Below are positions 5,991 to 6,000 of a stretch of 6,000 bases of DNA, piece by piece; the first letter of the stretch is position 1; each line of letters opens with the position of its first letter. The translations under genes were made by a program, and so were the position numbers. This stretch comes from Ruminococcus sp. UBA946 (lineage in GTDB: Bacteria > Bacillota > Clostridia > Oscillospirales > Ruminococcaceae), in assembly GCA_002293295.1 (NCBI GenBank), contig DBCY01000106.1, positions 15,400 to 21,399 on the forward strand, in the 5' to 3' direction. A model generated the notes under the pieces. It saw only the letters and a program-made list of their open reading frames with translations, had not been told where the DNA came from and ran no database searches.

Positions 5991-6000
5991 ATGGAAAGCA
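5991..6000 (+). CDS. Start of a further plus-strand gene (truncated by the window)
   Basis: An ATG at 5991 has AGGAG (5979-5983) with a 7-nt gap, a strong start signal just beyond the terminator. Only the codons for Met-Glu-Ser are visible, so nothing can be said of function. By position it may be another member of a toxin/immunity cassette array. Confidence 0.55.

Overview
The window looks like a chromosomal segment of a low-to-moderate GC Gram-positive anaerobe, most likely a member of Clostridia. The main evidence is a T-box tRNA-sensing leader ahead of a hisS-aspS operon, a Cys-rich histidyl-tRNA synthetase of the clostridial kind, a MinD-like gene next to mgsA (an arrangement known from clostridial min/rodA/mgsA clusters), and strong AAAGGA-type ribosome binding sites. 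The family-level placement is inference.

Layout. Everything from about 27 to 4870 runs on the minus strand. Read in its own direction, it starts with a clear sigma-A-type promoter (4842-4869). A MinD/ParA-family ATPase (4049-4795) and methylglyoxal synthase mgsA (3597-4001) follow. Just after the mgsA stop come a candidate -10 box and a complete T-box leader with terminator (about 3557 to 3308). Next is a 130-bp block of AT-rich direct repeats and interlocking palindromes (about 3179-3307), then hisS (1853-3154) and aspS (27-1796). Both synthetase genes should be controlled by the T-box. Its specifier triplet (GAC) and its acceptor-end base (UGGC) both point to tRNA-Asp rather than tRNA-His, although hisS is the first gene.

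The right-hand part (about 4870-6000) is on the plus strand and different in character. An AT-rich divergent intergenic region carries a good plus-strand promoter (4944-4972). It is followed by what looks like the detached C-terminal end of a polymorphic toxin with a JAB/MPN metalloprotease-like motif (HTH, then SxxD). A small AT-rich gene lies 5 bp downstream with its ribosome binding site inside the toxin gene, which is the usual position of an immunity gene. A hairpin terminator and the first codons of another gene close the window. The toxin frame has no convincing start or secretion module, so I read it as an orphan toxin-tip/immunity cassette beside housekeeping genes. This is the most likely accessory system in the window.

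Five start codons were judged by ribosome binding site spacing. aspS, hisS, mgsA and the putative immunity gene all fit a 9-nt gap, and this favours TTG starts for hisS and mgsA.
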